From contig JAGSHA010000177.1 of the NCBI GenBank assembly GCA_023954795.1, forward strand, positions 1-6,727: a DNA stretch of 6,727 nt, given 5' to 3'. Numbering within the stretch: position 1 is the first letter of the stretch; every line of letters starts with the position of its first letter. The DNA is from Oceanospirillaceae bacterium (GTDB lineage Bacteria; Pseudomonadota; Gammaproteobacteria; Pseudomonadales; Balneatricaceae). The notes below the pieces were generated by a model. The model was not told the DNA's origin, searched no databases, and worked only from the letters and a program-made list of their open reading frames with translations. This document shows, piece after piece, positions 1 to 5,783 of this stretch. The translations under genes were made by a program, and so were the position numbers.

Positions 1-1037
1 GAAGCGGTATAGGGTCCGAGTACTCCGCCGACAGAAAACGCCAGAATCATACTGCCCATCGCCGCCACCATCTCATTCTGACGCAGCTTATCAAACGCCT
101 CTGAGATACTGATCGGATAGGTGCAGGCGATAATGCCACAGGTGATCGCTGTCGCCAGAAAGACAGCCCAGGTCATCCCCATCAGTGCCAACACGTTCAC
201 CGCGATACAGCTAGCCGCTGACAACGCCAACAGGCACATCAACACCGTTCGACGGTCGAAACGATCCGAAAGATAACCCACCGGGAATTGCAGCAGGAAC
301 GCCCCAAGAATTGCCGCCCCCATATACAGTGATAGCTGGAAATCGACGATGTCGTACTCTTTCGCAAAAACAGGTAACAGGTTAAACGCCGCCGAGTAGA
401 TCAGACCGGAAATCAGACAGCTCACCACGCCCAGCGGTGAGATCTTAAACAGTGCCCGCAGGGACATCGAACTGGCATCTTCGACAACAGGCCCTTTATG
501 ACGGCTCATCACAACAGGGATCACAGACAAACTCAGCAAAACCCCGGCAAAGACAAATAACGTTGTGGTCTCAGGCGATGCAATGTTCATAAAGAACTGC
601 CCGATAAACAGGCCTGCTAAAACGACCGCGTTGTATACAGCGAGAACCTTGCCACGCGTATCTTTCGTTGACGCATCACTCAGCCAGCTTTCCATGGCAG
701 TAAAGGCGCACGCGTTACAGAAACCAAGAACCAAACGCATCCCGCCCCACACCGCAGCATCTGCAAATAAACTGCAGATCAGCATGCTGACACCACCCAG
801 CGACACACACCCCGCAAACATGCGGATATGACCCGCGCGCATAATCAGGTTTTTGCTGTAAACAGCCCCTAACAAGAGACCGACGTAATAGAGCGACTGC
901 ACCAGACCAATCCAATCCGTACTGATCCCCTCCAGACCCATGCGCACAGGTAACAGCACGTTCATCAACCCGTTCCCCAGAAGGAGAATGAAGCAACTGA
1001 CAAACAATGATATGAGTGAAAAGAACGTCGCGGTCAC
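1..1037 (-). CDS. MFS transporter, YcaD-like (partial, C-terminus beyond window)
   Basis: Reading the minus strand from 1037 gives 345 uninterrupted residues that run off the left edge. The protein is strongly hydrophobic, with about ten membrane segments visible. A major facilitator signature, GYLSDRFDRRTVL, lies at residues 254-266 (the second-half copy of the loop 2-3 motif). The segments ESWLSDAST at 116-124, CLISGLIYSAAFNLLP at 207-222 and the final GGVLGP resemble, from memory, E. coli YcaD and its relatives. Such proteins have about 380-420 residues, so some 40-70 are missing. An in-frame TAA lies just upstream (1053-1055) and there is no ATG before residue 25, which would cut into the first membrane segment; GTG at 1035-1037 is therefore the best start, although its ribosome site is poor. 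The role would be proton-linked transport in the inner membrane; the substrate cannot be told. Family is confident, subfamily moderate, start moderate. Confidence 0.88.
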   Translation of the reverse strand, partial: MTATFFSLISLFVSCFILLLGNGLMNVLLPVRMGLEGISTDWIGLVQSLYYVGLLLGAVYSKNLIMRAGHIRMFAGCVSLGGVSMLICSLFADAAVWGGMRLVLGFCNACAFTAMESWLSDASTKDTRGKVLAVYNAVVLAGLFIGQFFMNIASPETTTLFVFAGVLLSLSVIPVVMSRHKGPVVEDASSMSLRALFKISPLGVVSCLISGLIYSAAFNLLPVFAKEYDIVDFQLSLYMGAAILGAFLLQFPVGYLSDRFDRRTVLMCLLALSAASCIAVNVLALMGMTWAVFLATAITCGIIACTYPISISEAFDKLRQNEMVAAMGSMILAFSVGGVLGPYTA

Positions 1038-1099
1038 GGCGGCAAACTCTATGGGTTAAGGCGTCGGATTCTCAAGGCTGAGTGAGTTAAAGCGCTTAA

Positions 1100-1154
1100 G
1101 ATATAGCCAGACTGATTGTTAAGTTAAGTCCACCGACTGGCTTTTAGCCATATC
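1100..1154 (-). promoter_or_regulatory. Dyad upstream of the MFS gene, overlapping a weak promoter-like pair
   Basis: GATATAGCCAG at 1100-1110 is mirrored by CTGGC-TTTTAGC-CATATC at 1137-1154; the right arm carries about seven extra bases, which themselves allow a small GGCT-TTT-AGCC hairpin. On the minus strand TTAACT and TATATC, separated by 16 bases, fall inside this dyad and could be a weak sigma-70 promoter about 65 bases upstream of the proposed GTG start. This is a position-based guess: both boxes match consensus at only four of six bases. The dyad could be an operator or chance. Confidence 0.25.
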
Positions 1155-1497
1155 TCGGTGCTCTAAGAACGACAAAAGCCGACGGCGGCGACCGATCAGT
1201 TCCCTTAGGAAGCGTTCGGCAGAAGCGTATCGGCTAGTCTAAATGTATGGTGCTCTCGCCCAGGCTACTGATGCATTCGTTCACGCCCGGTTGATTTCAG
1301 TGATCAATTTCACGCGATGCTATTTTAGATTAAGAGTGAAAGCAAAACATTTCAAAAATCTTTTTTACACAGCATTTTCATCTAAAAAAACGGCCTAAAA
1401 CAGGCAAGATTTACAGGGAAAGAAGTCGCGATTAGGCAAGCAAACCTGACACATATTGATCAACGGCCTGCTCGGATAACTTTTCCTCATGGTTTTA

Positions 1498-1510
1498 TTA
1501 GTTTTACTAA
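1498..1510. promoter_or_regulatory. Short AT-rich palindrome upstream of the first TSUP gene
   Basis: TTAGT-TTT-ACTAA is a perfect 5-bp dyad with a 3-bp centre whose right edge lies 62 bases before the TSUP start. A second short hairpin, GGAGA-ATCGGG-TCTCC, follows at 1519-1534. Either could bind a regulator or form in the 5' leader. Both are short enough to arise by chance and no known regulator site is matched. Confidence 0.2.
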
Positions 1511-1572
1511 CTTGGCGTGGAGAATCGGGTCTCCGATAATACCCACCTCTCCCCTTAGATGTGTCTTGAACG

Positions 1573-2307
1573 ATGATTTCCGACCCGCTTTTATTTGCCA
1601 CTGCACTAATCGCGGTCACACTCGGCGCGATCCTGCAAAGCTTAACGGGAATCGGCATCGCGGTGATTGCCGCACCCGTTCTGGTACTCATCGATAGTGC
1701 GTTTTTGCCCGCTCCGATTTTGTCACTGGGTTGCACACTCTGCGTACTGAACACCTTTCGCTACCGCCAGAAGCTGCAATTCGGCAACACCCGTCTAGCC
1801 TTATACGGCCGCCTTCCCGGCGTGCTCATCGGCATTACCCTACTGACATTGCTGCCTCAGTCGTTACTGATGATTGGTTTCGCACTGCTGATCATGCTGT
1901 CGGTGGGGCTGACCTATCGCCATATCAAGCTACAACAATCCCCACGTAACCTGATGGTTGCAGGGTTCTTCTCCGGAGTGATGGGAACAACGACATCCGT
2001 TGGCGGACCGCCCATTGCACTGGTCTATCAAAACAGTGAACCCCAACAGGCCCGAGCGGAACTTGGGCTGTATTTTTTGATAGGTACATTGATGTCGCTG
2101 AGCGTACTGGCGTGGTCAGGTCACTTTACGGAAGAACAAGTCACACTCACGCTCCAGATGATACCGGGCGTCGGGCTTGGCTTTTTGGTATCGATCCTGC
2201 TGGATAGTCGTTTTAAAAGCAGCTACCTGAAACCGGTGATTGCTCTGCTCTCCCTCGGCTCCAGCATGGCCATATTGTGGCGGGCATTTACTCAGCTCTA
2301 TAGCTGA
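1573..2307 (+). CDS. TSUP (TauE/SafE) family membrane permease, copy 1
   Basis: This 244-residue, very hydrophobic protein has the length and two-repeat layout of the TauE/SafE (PF01925) family. The first repeat shows GAILQSLTGIGIAVIAAP at residues 18-35, and the second starts with GFFSGVMGTTTSVGGPPIAL at 131-150; the small-residue run ending in GGPP is the family hallmark. About eight membrane segments are expected in the inner membrane. Characterised relatives are linked to export or uptake of sulfite, sulfoacetate, taurine-derived or other sulfur compounds, but substrates vary widely, so none is assigned. ATG 1573 is the first start after an in-frame TGA at 1567-1569; no clear Shine-Dalgarno sequence precedes it, which suggests weak or unusual initiation. 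It is alone on its strand and convergent with the hemerythrin gene, so it is probably monocistronic. Confidence 0.92.
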   Translation: MISDPLLFATALIAVTLGAILQSLTGIGIAVIAAPVLVLIDSAFLPAPILSLGCTLCVLNTFRYRQKLQFGNTRLALYGRLPGVLIGITLLTLLPQSLLMIGFALLIMLSVGLTYRHIKLQQSPRNLMVAGFFSGVMGTTTSVGGPPIALVYQNSEPQQARAELGLYFLIGTLMSLSVLAWSGHFTEEQVTLTLQMIPGVGLGFLVSILLDSRFKSSYLKPVIALLSLGSSMAILWRAFTQLYS

Positions 2308-2321
2308 CGCCAGACAGTCCG

Positions 2322-2693
2322 CTATTTACTGTTAGATTCCATTATGAAGCGCTCAAGCTTTTTGTCAGTACCTAACACATGACGCTTGAGCCACTCTCGC
2401 AGAAATAACGATAAGCTTTTGCGCAGATCTTCATCGTAACTTTGATGCTCTTCCAGCATTGTTGCCAGTTCACGACGAAACTTGTTGTGAGCTTCCTTAT
2501 GAGCATCCCGATCAGGATAATCCAGTAGGAGCATATACTGCTCTTCCAGCATGAAATGATACTCAGCGTAATCGTTTAGTTTTTTAAACACGCTGTTGTC
2601 CACACGACTTTCTTTAATCTGATCAATCAGACGAAACAGTTGTTGATGTTGTGCATCCTGCCAAATCACTTCGCTGGTTTTTTGCATCACCAT
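2322..2693 (-). CDS. Bacteriohemerythrin, single domain
   Basis: This 123-residue protein is a stand-alone hemerythrin, an oxygen-binding four-helix bundle with a non-heme di-iron centre, expected in the cytoplasm. All seven ligands are visible with canonical spacing: His16 (DAQHQQLF), His46 and Glu50 (HFMLEE), His65 and His69 (HKEAH), then His105 and Asp110 (HVLGTD). The conserved aromatic before the last helix (Trp101) is present too. Known roles in the family include oxygen storage, delivery to oxygenases and oxygen or redox sensing; which applies is unknown. The start at 2693 is supported by AGGG six bases upstream (2700-2703). A second in-frame ATG lies two codons in. The gene is convergent with the TSUP gene and separated from the upstream same-strand gene by about 200 bases with no clear coding content, so it probably has its own promoter. 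Confidence 0.93.
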   Translation of the reverse strand: MVMQKTSEVIWQDAQHQQLFRLIDQIKESRVDNSVFKKLNDYAEYHFMLEEQYMLLLDYPDRDAHKEAHNKFRRELATMLEEHQSYDEDLRKSLSLFLREWLKRHVLGTDKKLERFIMESNSK

Positions 2694-2896
2694 GAATCAC
2701 CCTACGTGGCCTATTTATTCAGACTTACTATTTAAGCCTAAGTGCCCGTCCGTAGATGCGCTAGGACCACAATACACCTTCATGACAAGGATCAGTTTTA
2801 GGTCTTTTGTGTTCCGGTGATGAGCAGATTCGAGGCTCCCTTCAACATGATGATTGGAGGAAAAGCGCCATAGAAGACGAAACCTGATGCTGGCGA

Positions 2897-3217
2897 TCAA
2901 ATACGAACCAGCGCCGCAGCTTCTTCCCGGGTAAAAAAACGTCCTAAACGAAAGAATCCCGAGATCACTGAACTTTTTATCTCAGTTACACGGCCAGATA
3001 CATCGCGGGCGGTCACCCAACACTCGGGTAATCCATCAAGTGTGTGAACAGGTGCCAACATCCCATTTCTAAAACGGGACAGAACAATATCTCCGCTCAA
3101 CTTATCCATAAACGCCGGAATAAAACCCTGATGCTGGTTTTGCTCGCTCACGCCCCCAGTTCCTGAGAACTGGCCATTTTCAGATGCTAAACGTTGTGAT
3201 TGCAGCTGAGTATCCAT
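2897..3217 (-). CDS. Conserved-looking small protein of unknown function
   Basis: The product has 106 residues. Residues 1-30 are polar and Gln/Ser/Gly-rich, probably disordered. Residues 31-101 look folded, with regular hydrophobic-polar alternation: GFIPAFMD, VLSRFRNGMLAPVH, LDGLPECWVTARD, GRVTEIKSSVISGFFRLGRFFTREEAA. The DGLPE-W and SGF-R-GRFFTREEA patterns remind me of short hypothetical proteins in other gammaproteobacteria, but I cannot name a family or function. There is no signal peptide or membrane segment; Cys67 is the only cysteine. I chose ATG 3217 over an upstream GTG at 3226 because an AGAGG site at 3226-3230 sits eight bases before the ATG and would overlap the GTG. A 16-bp dyad lies upstream. 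The neighbouring hemerythrin is on the same strand but about 200 bases away, so shared transcription is uncertain. Confidence 0.72.
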   Translation of the reverse strand: MDTQLQSQRLASENGQFSGTGGVSEQNQHQGFIPAFMDKLSGDIVLSRFRNGMLAPVHTLDGLPECWVTARDVSGRVTEIKSSVISGFFRLGRFFTREEAAALVRI

Positions 3218-3225
3218 GACACACA

Positions 3226-3230
3226 CCTCT
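3226..3230 (-). promoter_or_regulatory. Ribosome binding site deciding the start of the 106-residue protein
   Basis: On the minus strand AGAGG lies eight bases before the ATG at 3215-3217. The alternative in-frame GTG at 3224-3226 overlaps this site and has nothing comparable upstream, so the ATG is preferred. Confidence 0.65.
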
Positions 3231-3245
3231 TCCAGGCCCTTGAAT

Positions 3246-3261
3246 CACCGTGCTAACGGTG
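3246..3261. promoter_or_regulatory. 16-bp inverted repeat upstream of the 106-residue protein gene
   Basis: CACCGT-GCTA-ACGGTG is a perfect dyad with 6-bp arms and a 4-bp centre, 28 bases upstream of the chosen start codon and just before the ribosome site. It could be an operator or a 5' leader hairpin. A TTAAAT box on the minus strand at about 3275-3280, a possible -10, lies immediately upstream, which would place the dyad close to the transcription start and favour an operator role. The regulator is unknown. Confidence 0.4.
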
Positions 3262-3365
3262 CCTCTACTAAAAATTTAAGCCACACAGCTGAAATGAGTC
3301 TGAAAAGGAGAGATTTTTTTGCAGTCTATTATTTGAAGAGAAGCAGAGGAGAGTAAAGCGAAGAA

Positions 3366-3392
3366 CCCTGCAACAGCAACGCTGCTACAGGG
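3366..3392 (-). terminator. Hairpin terminator after the SLC13 gene
   Basis: In the minus-strand transcript, bases 3392 to 3366 fold into a 12-bp stem (including two G-U pairs) closed by a 3-base loop; the outer arms are CCCTG and CAGGG. It begins 21 bases after the SLC13 stop codon. The tail, TTCTTCGCTTT, is only moderately U-rich. On the plus strand the two wobble positions become C-A mismatches, so the structure is stronger for minus-strand transcription, as expected if it ends the SLC13 message. Confidence 0.65.
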
Positions 3393-3413
3393 CTTTAATA
3401 CTGAGTCCGGTTG

Positions 3414-5420
3414 TCAGAACACCAGATTCATCATCACGATTAACACCACCAGGAACAGAATGGTCATGATGCCACCGGCACGGATGAAGTCCGGCACCCG
3501 GTAACCCGCAGGCCCCATGATCAAAGCGTTTACCTGATGGGTCGGGATCAGGAAGGAGTTAGATGTTGCCAGCGCAACGGTCAGTGCGAACACAGCAGGA
3601 TCAGCGCCCGCCCCAATCGCGATATTCACGGCCAAAGGCACCAGCAATACGGTTGCACCGACATTGGACATCACCAAAGTAAAGAATGTCGCCAATACCG
3701 CTACCGCCGCCTGAATACCCCAGATAGGCATACCTTCGAGCAAACTCAGTGTTTGATCTGCAATCCACGCGGCTGTGCCGGTGCTCTCCACAGCCATGCC
3801 CAGCGGAATCAAACTCGCCAACAGGAACACGGTTTTCCAGCTGACCGCCTCATAGGCTTCATCAATGCTCAGCACGCCACTCAGAATCATACCCATTGCA
3901 CCGGTCATCAACGCAACAGACAGGCGAATATCAGTGAACAACACCATCGTCAGCGCGATCACAAAGAAACCCAACGCCCAGTTAACCTTGTGCGGACGCA
4001 GCTCTTCTTTCGGATAGCTTTGGGTCATCACGACCAAATTACGATCACGCTCCAAGCGCGCCAGCGACTCCCAAGAGGTGTGGCACACCAAAGTATCACC
4101 CGGCTCAAACTCAATCGCACGGACACCCTGTCCCGCACGTGATGTTTCACCGGAGCGGTGCAACGCCATCAAACTCAGGCCATAGACATTACGTAAACGC
4201 AGTTCCAGAGCCGATTTTCCAATCAACTGAGAGCCCGGCGGAATAACCAGCTCAGCAATACCTGACTTCCCCGAAGACAGTGCTTCCGAGAACGTTTCCA
4301 TATCCGGGCGACGCTGCAGATCATACTTATTGGCAAACGCTTCCAGCGCATCCGCTTCACCGATTGCCGCCAACACGGAGTTTTCTTCCACGGCCACCGT
4401 GCGATCCAAACCGCCGTTGCCGATACGCTGCTTACCGTTTGCCAACTGCACAGCAGTAATCCGCACACTGTCTGTGGTTTCAAAATCTTCCAGTGTCTTA
4501 CCCACCAGCGATGAATCAGCCGATACCATTACTTCCATCACTTCACAGTCAAGACCATAGATCTCTTTGAAGTAGTCCATGGTATTCGTGCTGGTATCTT
4601 CACCCTTTGTGGTAGGCAGAACAAATCGACCCGCGATCACGAAGTACAAAATACCCGTGATGACCAAACAGATACCGACCGGCGTCACCGAGAACAGAGA
4701 CCACGTATCCATCTGCTGATCTGCAGGCAATGTCTGGTTGGAGGTCAGAATAAGGTCATTCAGCAAGATCAGCGGGCTGGACCCGATCATGGTCATCGTG
4801 CCACCCAAAATCGCACAGAACCCCATCGGCATCAGCAGGCGTGACAACGGCAAGCCGGTACGACCGGAGATACGACTCACCACCGGCAAGAACAGCGCGG
4901 CCGCACCTACGTTCTGCATGAAGCAGGAGATGAAACCGACGGTACTGGAGATAATCGGGATAATGCGGGTTTCTGTTGTACCACCCACCTTTAGAATCCA
5001 ATTCGCGACTTTACCCATCAGTCCGGTCTTATCCAGACCCGCACCGATGATCATCACCGCAATGATTGATATCACCGCGTTACTGGAGAAGCCGTTAAAC
5101 AGTTCAGAGTTTGGCACCAACCCTTCGCTTAATCCCATCATGGGCGCGAACAGTCCCGTCAGGCCCAGCAGTACCATAATGGTCGCTGCGGCCACATCAA
5201 CACCCACGATTTCGAAGGCAAAAAGGTAAATAGTCAGTAGCAAAATAGCGCTTACCCAAGCGATTTCGATACTTGGCACCATCTGGCTGATCAGCAGTGC
5301 AAGAGCCAGAAACACACCACCGGCGACGAGCTGTTTCATGGGTAGTTGCCGTTTAGGTGCTGCGGTCGAACTTTGTAGGTCTGCTTCATTTTTATTATCT
5401 GAAGTGTTTGTCACAGACAT
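3414..5420 (-). CDS. SLC13/DASS-type anion transporter with two RCK_C (TrkA-C) domains
   Basis: The 668-residue product has a polar N-terminus (1-28), a first membrane half (about 30-268), a cytosolic insert (about 270-478) and a second membrane half (about 480-667). The insert contains two RCK_C/TrkA-C-like domains, about 290-366 and 386-462; each has the motif S-x-L-x-G-K-[ST]-x-x-x (SSLVGKTLEDF at 303-313, SQLIGKSALEL at 397-407). Substrate-region motifs typical of the ion transporter superfamily are FMQNVGAAALFLP (167-179), GGTMTMIGSSP (206-216), VMSNVGATVLLVP (583-595) and ATSNSFLIPTHQ (618-629). Relatives import sulfate, dicarboxylates or other anions, often with sodium; RCK_C domains usually bind a ligand that gates transport. 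The substrate here is unknown. ATG 5420 is preferred over an upstream TTG at 5432 because a strong ribosome site sits between them. It is divergent from the second TSUP gene and ends in a hairpin. Confidence 0.92.
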   Translation of the reverse strand: MSVTNTSDNKNEADLQSSTAAPKRQLPMKQLVAGGVFLALALLISQMVPSIEIAWVSAILLLTIYLFAFEIVGVDVAAATIMVLLGLTGLFAPMMGLSEGLVPNSELFNGFSSNAVISIIAVMIIGAGLDKTGLMGKVANWILKVGGTTETRIIPIISSTVGFISCFMQNVGAAALFLPVVSRISGRTGLPLSRLLMPMGFCAILGGTMTMIGSSPLILLNDLILTSNQTLPADQQMDTWSLFSVTPVGICLVITGILYFVIAGRFVLPTTKGEDTSTNTMDYFKEIYGLDCEVMEVMVSADSSLVGKTLEDFETTDSVRITAVQLANGKQRIGNGGLDRTVAVEENSVLAAIGEADALEAFANKYDLQRRPDMETFSEALSSGKSGIAELVIPPGSQLIGKSALELRLRNVYGLSLMALHRSGETSRAGQGVRAIEFEPGDTLVCHTSWESLARLERDRNLVVMTQSYPKEELRPHKVNWALGFFVIALTMVLFTDIRLSVALMTGAMGMILSGVLSIDEAYEAVSWKTVFLLASLIPLGMAVESTGTAAWIADQTLSLLEGMPIWGIQAAVAVLATFFTLVMSNVGATVLLVPLAVNIAIGAGADPAVFALTVALATSNSFLIPTHQVNALIMGPAGYRVPDFIRAGGIMTILFLVVLIVMMNLVF

Positions 5421-5423
5421 TGC

Positions 5424-5430
5424 CTTCTCC
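5424..5430 (-). promoter_or_regulatory. Ribosome binding site deciding the SLC13 start
   Basis: The minus strand reads TTGGAGAAGGCAATG; GGAG ends six bases before the ATG at 5418-5420. The open frame also has a TTG at 5432, but that codon directly abuts the ribosome site, so it is not the likely start. Confidence 0.75.
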
Positions 5431-5493
5431 AAAGTGAATAAGCTTCAGCGGACACGTTCCCGGTATCCACTTCATCCACCAAACCGAAAATTA

Positions 5494-5518
5494 GCCATTT
5501 GCCGCCTAACGCAATGGC
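5494..5518. promoter_or_regulatory. Imperfect inverted repeat in the divergent promoter region
   Basis: GCCATTTGC (5494-5502) and GCAATGGC (5511-5518) are complementary except for one extra base. The dyad lies 74-98 bases upstream of the SLC13 start. On the minus strand TTGCGT and TAATTT, 15 bases apart, overlap it and could be a weak promoter. An operator controlling the SLC13 gene is plausible; a transcript hairpin is the alternative. Confidence 0.3.
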
Positions 5519-5614
5519 GTTTGACGAAATTCTGGCTCCTATACCCATGCTAAGTAGAGGGTCGATCCTGAACAACGACCAGACCGCTAGCGCATATGGA
5601 GCCAGACCCACATG

Positions 5615-5652
5615 GGTCCAGACTGGATCCACTCTAAGGTCTAATCTGGATC
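5615..5652. repeat. Imperfect 15-bp direct repeat, 23-bp period
   Basis: GGTCCAGACTGGATC (5615-5629) and GGTCTAATCTGGATC (5638-5652) agree at 12 of 15 positions. The 23-bp period is close to two helical turns, which suits a regulator binding the same DNA face twice. The repeat lies inside the candidate leader, so it may instead be part of RNA structure. No known binding motif is matched. Confidence 0.4.
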
Positions 5653-5690
5653 ATCAAAGGCGTGATATGCTTCTCTACACTTGCGACCCA

Positions 5691-5733
5691 TCGGTCAAAG
5701 CTCCCTCCGGAGCTCCTCACCGACTGATTTTTT
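5691..5733 (+). terminator. Intrinsic terminator-like hairpin just upstream of the second TSUP gene
   Basis: A stem of TCGGT (5691-5695) with ACCGA (5719-5723), and above it AGCTCC (5699-5704) with GGAGCT (5709-5714) around a CTCC loop, is followed four bases later by six T residues (5728-5733). It ends 50 bases before the TSUP start codon. GACC at 5685-5688 can instead pair with GGTC at 5693-5696, which would break the lower stem, as in an attenuator. No gene lies upstream on this strand, so the terminator must act on a leader or a small RNA if it is real. Confidence 0.5.
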
Positions 5734-5783
5734 CTATTCTTCCATACTATTTTCTAACGCCCAGAGAGGTTGATACCCCACTG

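Larger units (their letters stand above)
1038..1572. other. 535-bp intergenic region between divergent MFS and TSUP genes
   Basis: No convincing coding frame is present. The open frame on the minus strand that enters from within the TSUP gene (1395-1754) has no recognisable protein and is a shadow. The stretch 1310-1390 is AT-rich. Visible small structures are a pseudo-palindrome TTAA-AGCGC-TTAA at 1087-1099, a longer dyad at 1100-1154, TTCC-CTTA-GGAA at 1200-1211, TTGAT-N7-ATCAA at 1291-1307, TTAGT-TTT-ACTAA at 1498-1510 and GGAGA-N6-TCTCC at 1519-1534. The region must carry the promoters of both divergent genes, but I found no pair of -35/-10 boxes good enough to call with confidence. No tRNA or known riboswitch was recognised. 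Confidence 0.6.
5531..5733 (+). ncRNA. Candidate structured leader or small RNA ahead of the second TSUP gene
   Basis: Read on the plus strand, a perfect 9-bp inverted repeat, TCTGGCTCC (5531-5539) with GGAGCCAGA (5598-5606), encloses a 5-bp stem GGTCG/CGACC (5560-5564 with 5576-5580). Next comes GACCC-ACAT-GGGTC (5605-5618), and finally the terminator-like structure at 5691-5733. GCATAT (5592-5597) and ATATGC (5665-5670) offer a competing pairing. I recognise no known riboswitch class; TPP, SAM and cobalamin signature boxes were looked for and not seen. The 5' end is unknown because no promoter could be called. It may equally be a set of DNA operator sites. Confidence 0.35.
5421..5783. other. 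363-bp divergent intergenic region, rich in inverted repeats
   Basis: This region separates the start codons of the SLC13 gene (minus) and the second TSUP gene (plus). The TSUP reading frame stays open upstream to an ATG at 5499, but the 95 extra residues are not hydrophobic in the TSUP manner and match nothing I know. Several dyads occur: 5494-5518, 5531-5606, 5605-5618 and 5685-5723, plus a perfect 8-bp palindrome CGCTAGCG at 5585-5592. A TTGACG at 5521-5526 looks like a -35 box, but no acceptable -10 follows. TACTAT at 5744-5749 is a possible -10 for the TSUP gene, with a poor -35 region. Confidence 0.55.

Noticed and set aside
565..996. Short open frames on both strands within 565-996
   Set aside because: They lie inside the MFS gene in other frames; the MFS frame gives continuous membrane segments and a family motif, the others give neither.
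1291..1307. FNR-like site TTGAT-N7-ATCAA
   Set aside because: FNR sites have a 4-base spacer; here it is seven.
1395..1754. 119-codon minus-strand open frame
   Set aside because: Half of it is antisense to the TSUP gene and its composition looks like a complementary-strand shadow; no family resemblance.
2733..2750. Sigma-54-like GGGCAC...GGCTTA on the minus strand upstream of hemerythrin
   Set aside because: The gap between the GG and GC elements is 7-8 bases, not the required 10.
2715..2900. 61-codon minus-strand open frame between hemerythrin and the 106-residue gene
   Set aside because: It starts at TTG without a ribosome site, overlaps the preceding stop codon and has no recognisable pattern.
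3537..5229. Long plus-strand open frames (up to 201 codons) opposite the SLC13 gene
   Set aside because: They are antisense to a well-supported gene, and their Gln/His/Arg-rich or low-complexity composition is typical of reverse-complement shadows.
5499..5520. GCCTAAC resembling an integron attC core
   Set aside because: No matching GTTRRRY partner at suitable distance, and no integrase or cassette structure.
5411..5632. Minus-strand 73-codon frame overlapping the SLC13 start
   Set aside because: It overlaps the SLC13 ribosome site and start in another frame and shows no domain.
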